From Gammaproteobacteria bacterium (lineage in GTDB: Bacteria > Pseudomonadota > Gammaproteobacteria > S012-40), in assembly GCA_026982215.1 (NCBI GenBank), contig JALSHN010000007.1:1-6941 (forward strand): a DNA stretch of 6,941 bases, read 5' to 3'. Position numbers and translations under genes: made by a program. How positions within the stretch are numbered: the first letter of the stretch is position 1; each line of letters starts with the position of its first letter. The notes under the pieces were generated by a model, which had not been told where the DNA came from, did not search any database, and saw only the letters and a list, made by a program, of their open reading frames with translations. Below are positions 5,583-6,941 of this stretch, one piece after another.

Positions 5583-6941
5583 CTCTCTCCTCCTGCGGCA
5601 CGTAACAACAACATCTCCCCGTCCCACACGGCCGAGGAGACAGGGGGTGCCGCCCGGCGGACCCGACGAATCTCCACGGCACCGCTCAGCGCCTGGGCCA
5701 GACGATCCCGCGGTGAATCGAACGCGGATTCGGTGCGCGGCAGGGCAATGAAACCGAGAGGTTGTTCTAGGCGTTGCCAGGCCACGTACCCCAGCCATAC
5801 CCGCCCGCCCTCGGGGAGGGCGAAGCGGGACGGCCACAGGCGCAACACTTGGCGCCGCTGCGGGCCCTGGTCACGCACCAGTATCAAGGCCTCGGGGCGA
5901 CCATCGTGCAGCTGGGGATAGACCGGCAATTGATCCAACGATGGCGTGGCGCGAAAGCTGTTCAACAGCGAGCGCCAATCCAACGGCCGGGGCCGCTGCC
6001 AGCCTTGGCGGCGCAGCCTGTCCTCCCACTGTTCCAAAGTCCCTCCCCATTGCAAGGTAAAAGGCTGCTCCCGCTCTCCGCCCAGATCGATACGGTAAGT
6101 CGGCAGGCGTTGCCAGGCCTCGCCCCACCAGCGCTCCGGAGCGATGACCAGGGGCAATGCCACCTCCCGCTGGGGCGCCAAGACGGTGAAGGGCGTCAGC
6201 GCCAAGCCGGCACACAGGGCGAGGACGAACACCTCCGGGCGGGTGGGCGGTCGTTGTGGGCGGTGCAACAGGACGATGAGAGCGGTGAGTACGGCACCAA
6301 CCACTACCGCCGATACCACTTCGCTGAGACGGTCGTGTCCCAAATAGAGACGAGCCAGGGACACCCACAGCAGCAACACCGCCCAGGCACCGTACAGCCA
6401 AGGCCGTAAGCGTCCACCGGCCCCTGCGGCGGCGAATGCCGCCAGCATGCCCCATTGCACAGCGGCGACCAGTAACGCCCCCGCCGGGACCAGGGCCGCG
6501 CCCAGCGCCGTCAATCCCAGCCCCGAAAACCAAGCGCGCAGGCTGATGAAATCGCGTCGGAGTCCCCACCATGCGGCCGCCACCAGCGCCACCCAAACGA
6601 GAACCGACGGGGACGACAGGGCGGCCAGGTAACCCATCCAATGGTCGCCCCACGGGGTGGCGACGGCGGTGAACAAACGCCCCAGGCGTTCGTCCAGGGC
6701 GGCGGGGAACCACCACCTCACCAGCGGGGGAAGCACGAGAACGATGCCGATGAACACCGGCACGACACGTAACAGACGATGGCTGAACGGGGCCTCGGCG
6801 TCCCACAGGGGTTGGAGCCCCTGCGCCAGGCGGGGATGGGCCGCAAGGCTCCGGGACAGGTGCCCCAGTGTCCGCCCCAGTCGCGGCGCCGAGATCCGGT
6901 AAAGGCGGGTCACCACCCACCAGGCCAACCAGGCCAACCAG
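5579..6941 (-). CDS. PAP2-like/LssY C-terminal domain membrane protein (5' end off the window)
   Basis: The frame is open to the right edge, with tryptophan codons continuing beyond any start, so the N-terminus is missing. The first ~10 visible residues look like the end of a membrane helix; in LssY-type proteins a DedA domain precedes. Next comes a region shaped like a PAP2 lipid phosphatase (about residues 60-225 of the visible part), with ARLYLG near the usual third motif. An LssY_C-like soluble domain follows (about 265-400), with LPTYRIDLGG, QPFTLQWGG, LPVYPQLHDGRPEAL and VLRLWPS in order. The PAP2 catalytic residues are altered: P-A-G-A replaces PSGH, and D and E stand where the later His and Asp are expected. 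It is probably not an active phosphatase of the standard type. The gene ends in an ATGA overlap with dgkA. Confidence 0.8.
   Translation of the reverse strand, partial: WLAWLAWWVVTRLYRISAPRLGRTLGHLSRSLAAHPRLAQGLQPLWDAEAPFSHRLLRVVPVFIGIVLVLPPLVRWWFPAALDERLGRLFTAVATPWGDHWMGYLAALSSPSVLVWVALVAAAWWGLRRDFISLRAWFSGLGLTALGAALVPAGALLVAAVQWGMLAAFAAAGAGGRLRPWLYGAWAVLLLWVSLARLYLGHDRLSEVVSAVVVGAVLTALIVLLHRPQRPPTRPEVFVLALCAGLALTPFTVLAPQREVALPLVIAPERWWGEAWQRLPTYRIDLGGEREQPFTLQWGGTLEQWEDRLRRQGWQRPRPLDWRSLLNSFRATPSLDQLPVYPQLHDGRPEALILVRDQGPQRRQVLRLWPSRFALPEGGRVWLGYVAWQRLEQPLGFIALPRTESAFDSPRDRLAQALSGAVEIRRVRRAAPPVSSAVWDGEMLLLRAAGGER
6921..6941. repeat. nine-base tandem repeat inside a coding region
   Basis: CAGGCCAAC is repeated exactly at 6921-6929 and 6930-6938 and begins again at 6939-6941, where the window ends. 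On the minus strand it encodes the repeated tripeptide WLA in a membrane helix of the LssY-like protein. The number of copies beyond the edge cannot be seen. Confidence 0.6.

Noticed and set aside
5871..6920. Long 349-codon frame overlapping the LssY-like gene on the same strand
   Set aside because: Its translation is a low-complexity G/P/R/A-rich sequence typical of a GC-rich shadow frame, while the other frame shows clear PAP2/LssY_C motifs.

Overview
The window looks like chromosomal DNA of a GC-rich Gammaproteobacterium. This is inferred from a cytochrome c4-like diheme protein, a proteobacterial DgkA, an LssY-type membrane protein and strong GGAGG ribosome binding sites. The electron-transport genes would suit a lithotroph, methylotroph or other respiratory lifestyle, but nothing in the window fixes the genus. 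There are no tRNA, rRNA, CRISPR or insertion-sequence signals.

Left edge (1-419): an AT-richer intergenic stretch holds the apparent start of a leftward gene that runs off the window (start codon at 24-26, strong Shine-Dalgarno) and a rightward gene for a 64-residue two-helix membrane protein (211-405).

Cytochrome region (420-3600, minus strand): reading in the direction of transcription, a good sigma70-type promoter (3572-3600) precedes a 31-codon single-helix membrane peptide (3522-3427) and a periplasmic diheme cytochrome c (3330-2575). A perfect intrinsic terminator follows (2550-2529). Four tightly packed genes come next: a membrane-anchored single-heme cytochrome c (2446-1880), a four-helix protein resembling only the first third of a heme-copper oxidase catalytic subunit (1887-1363), a thioredoxin-like lipoprotein with a CxxC motif (1366-875) and a two-helix membrane protein of unknown function (869-420). 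The overlaps of 8 and 4 bases and the 5-base gap point to one translationally coupled operon. Together they suggest a small membrane redox module, with soluble c4-like and anchored c-type hemes feeding a possible heme b membrane subunit, and a periplasmic thiol protein for assembly or redox control. This module is the most novel-looking part of the window; its function is inferred.

Lipid/glycan region (3732-6941): a rightward 504-residue polytopic protein resembling GT-C glycosyltransferases converges on, and overlaps by 21 bases, a leftward operon. That operon consists of a PAP2/LssY_C membrane protein (cut by the right edge) and a DgkA-type lipid kinase, overlapping by 4 bases. The PAP2 part appears to have lost its catalytic residues. 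The pairing suggests handling of lipid phosphates or lipid carriers at the inner membrane.
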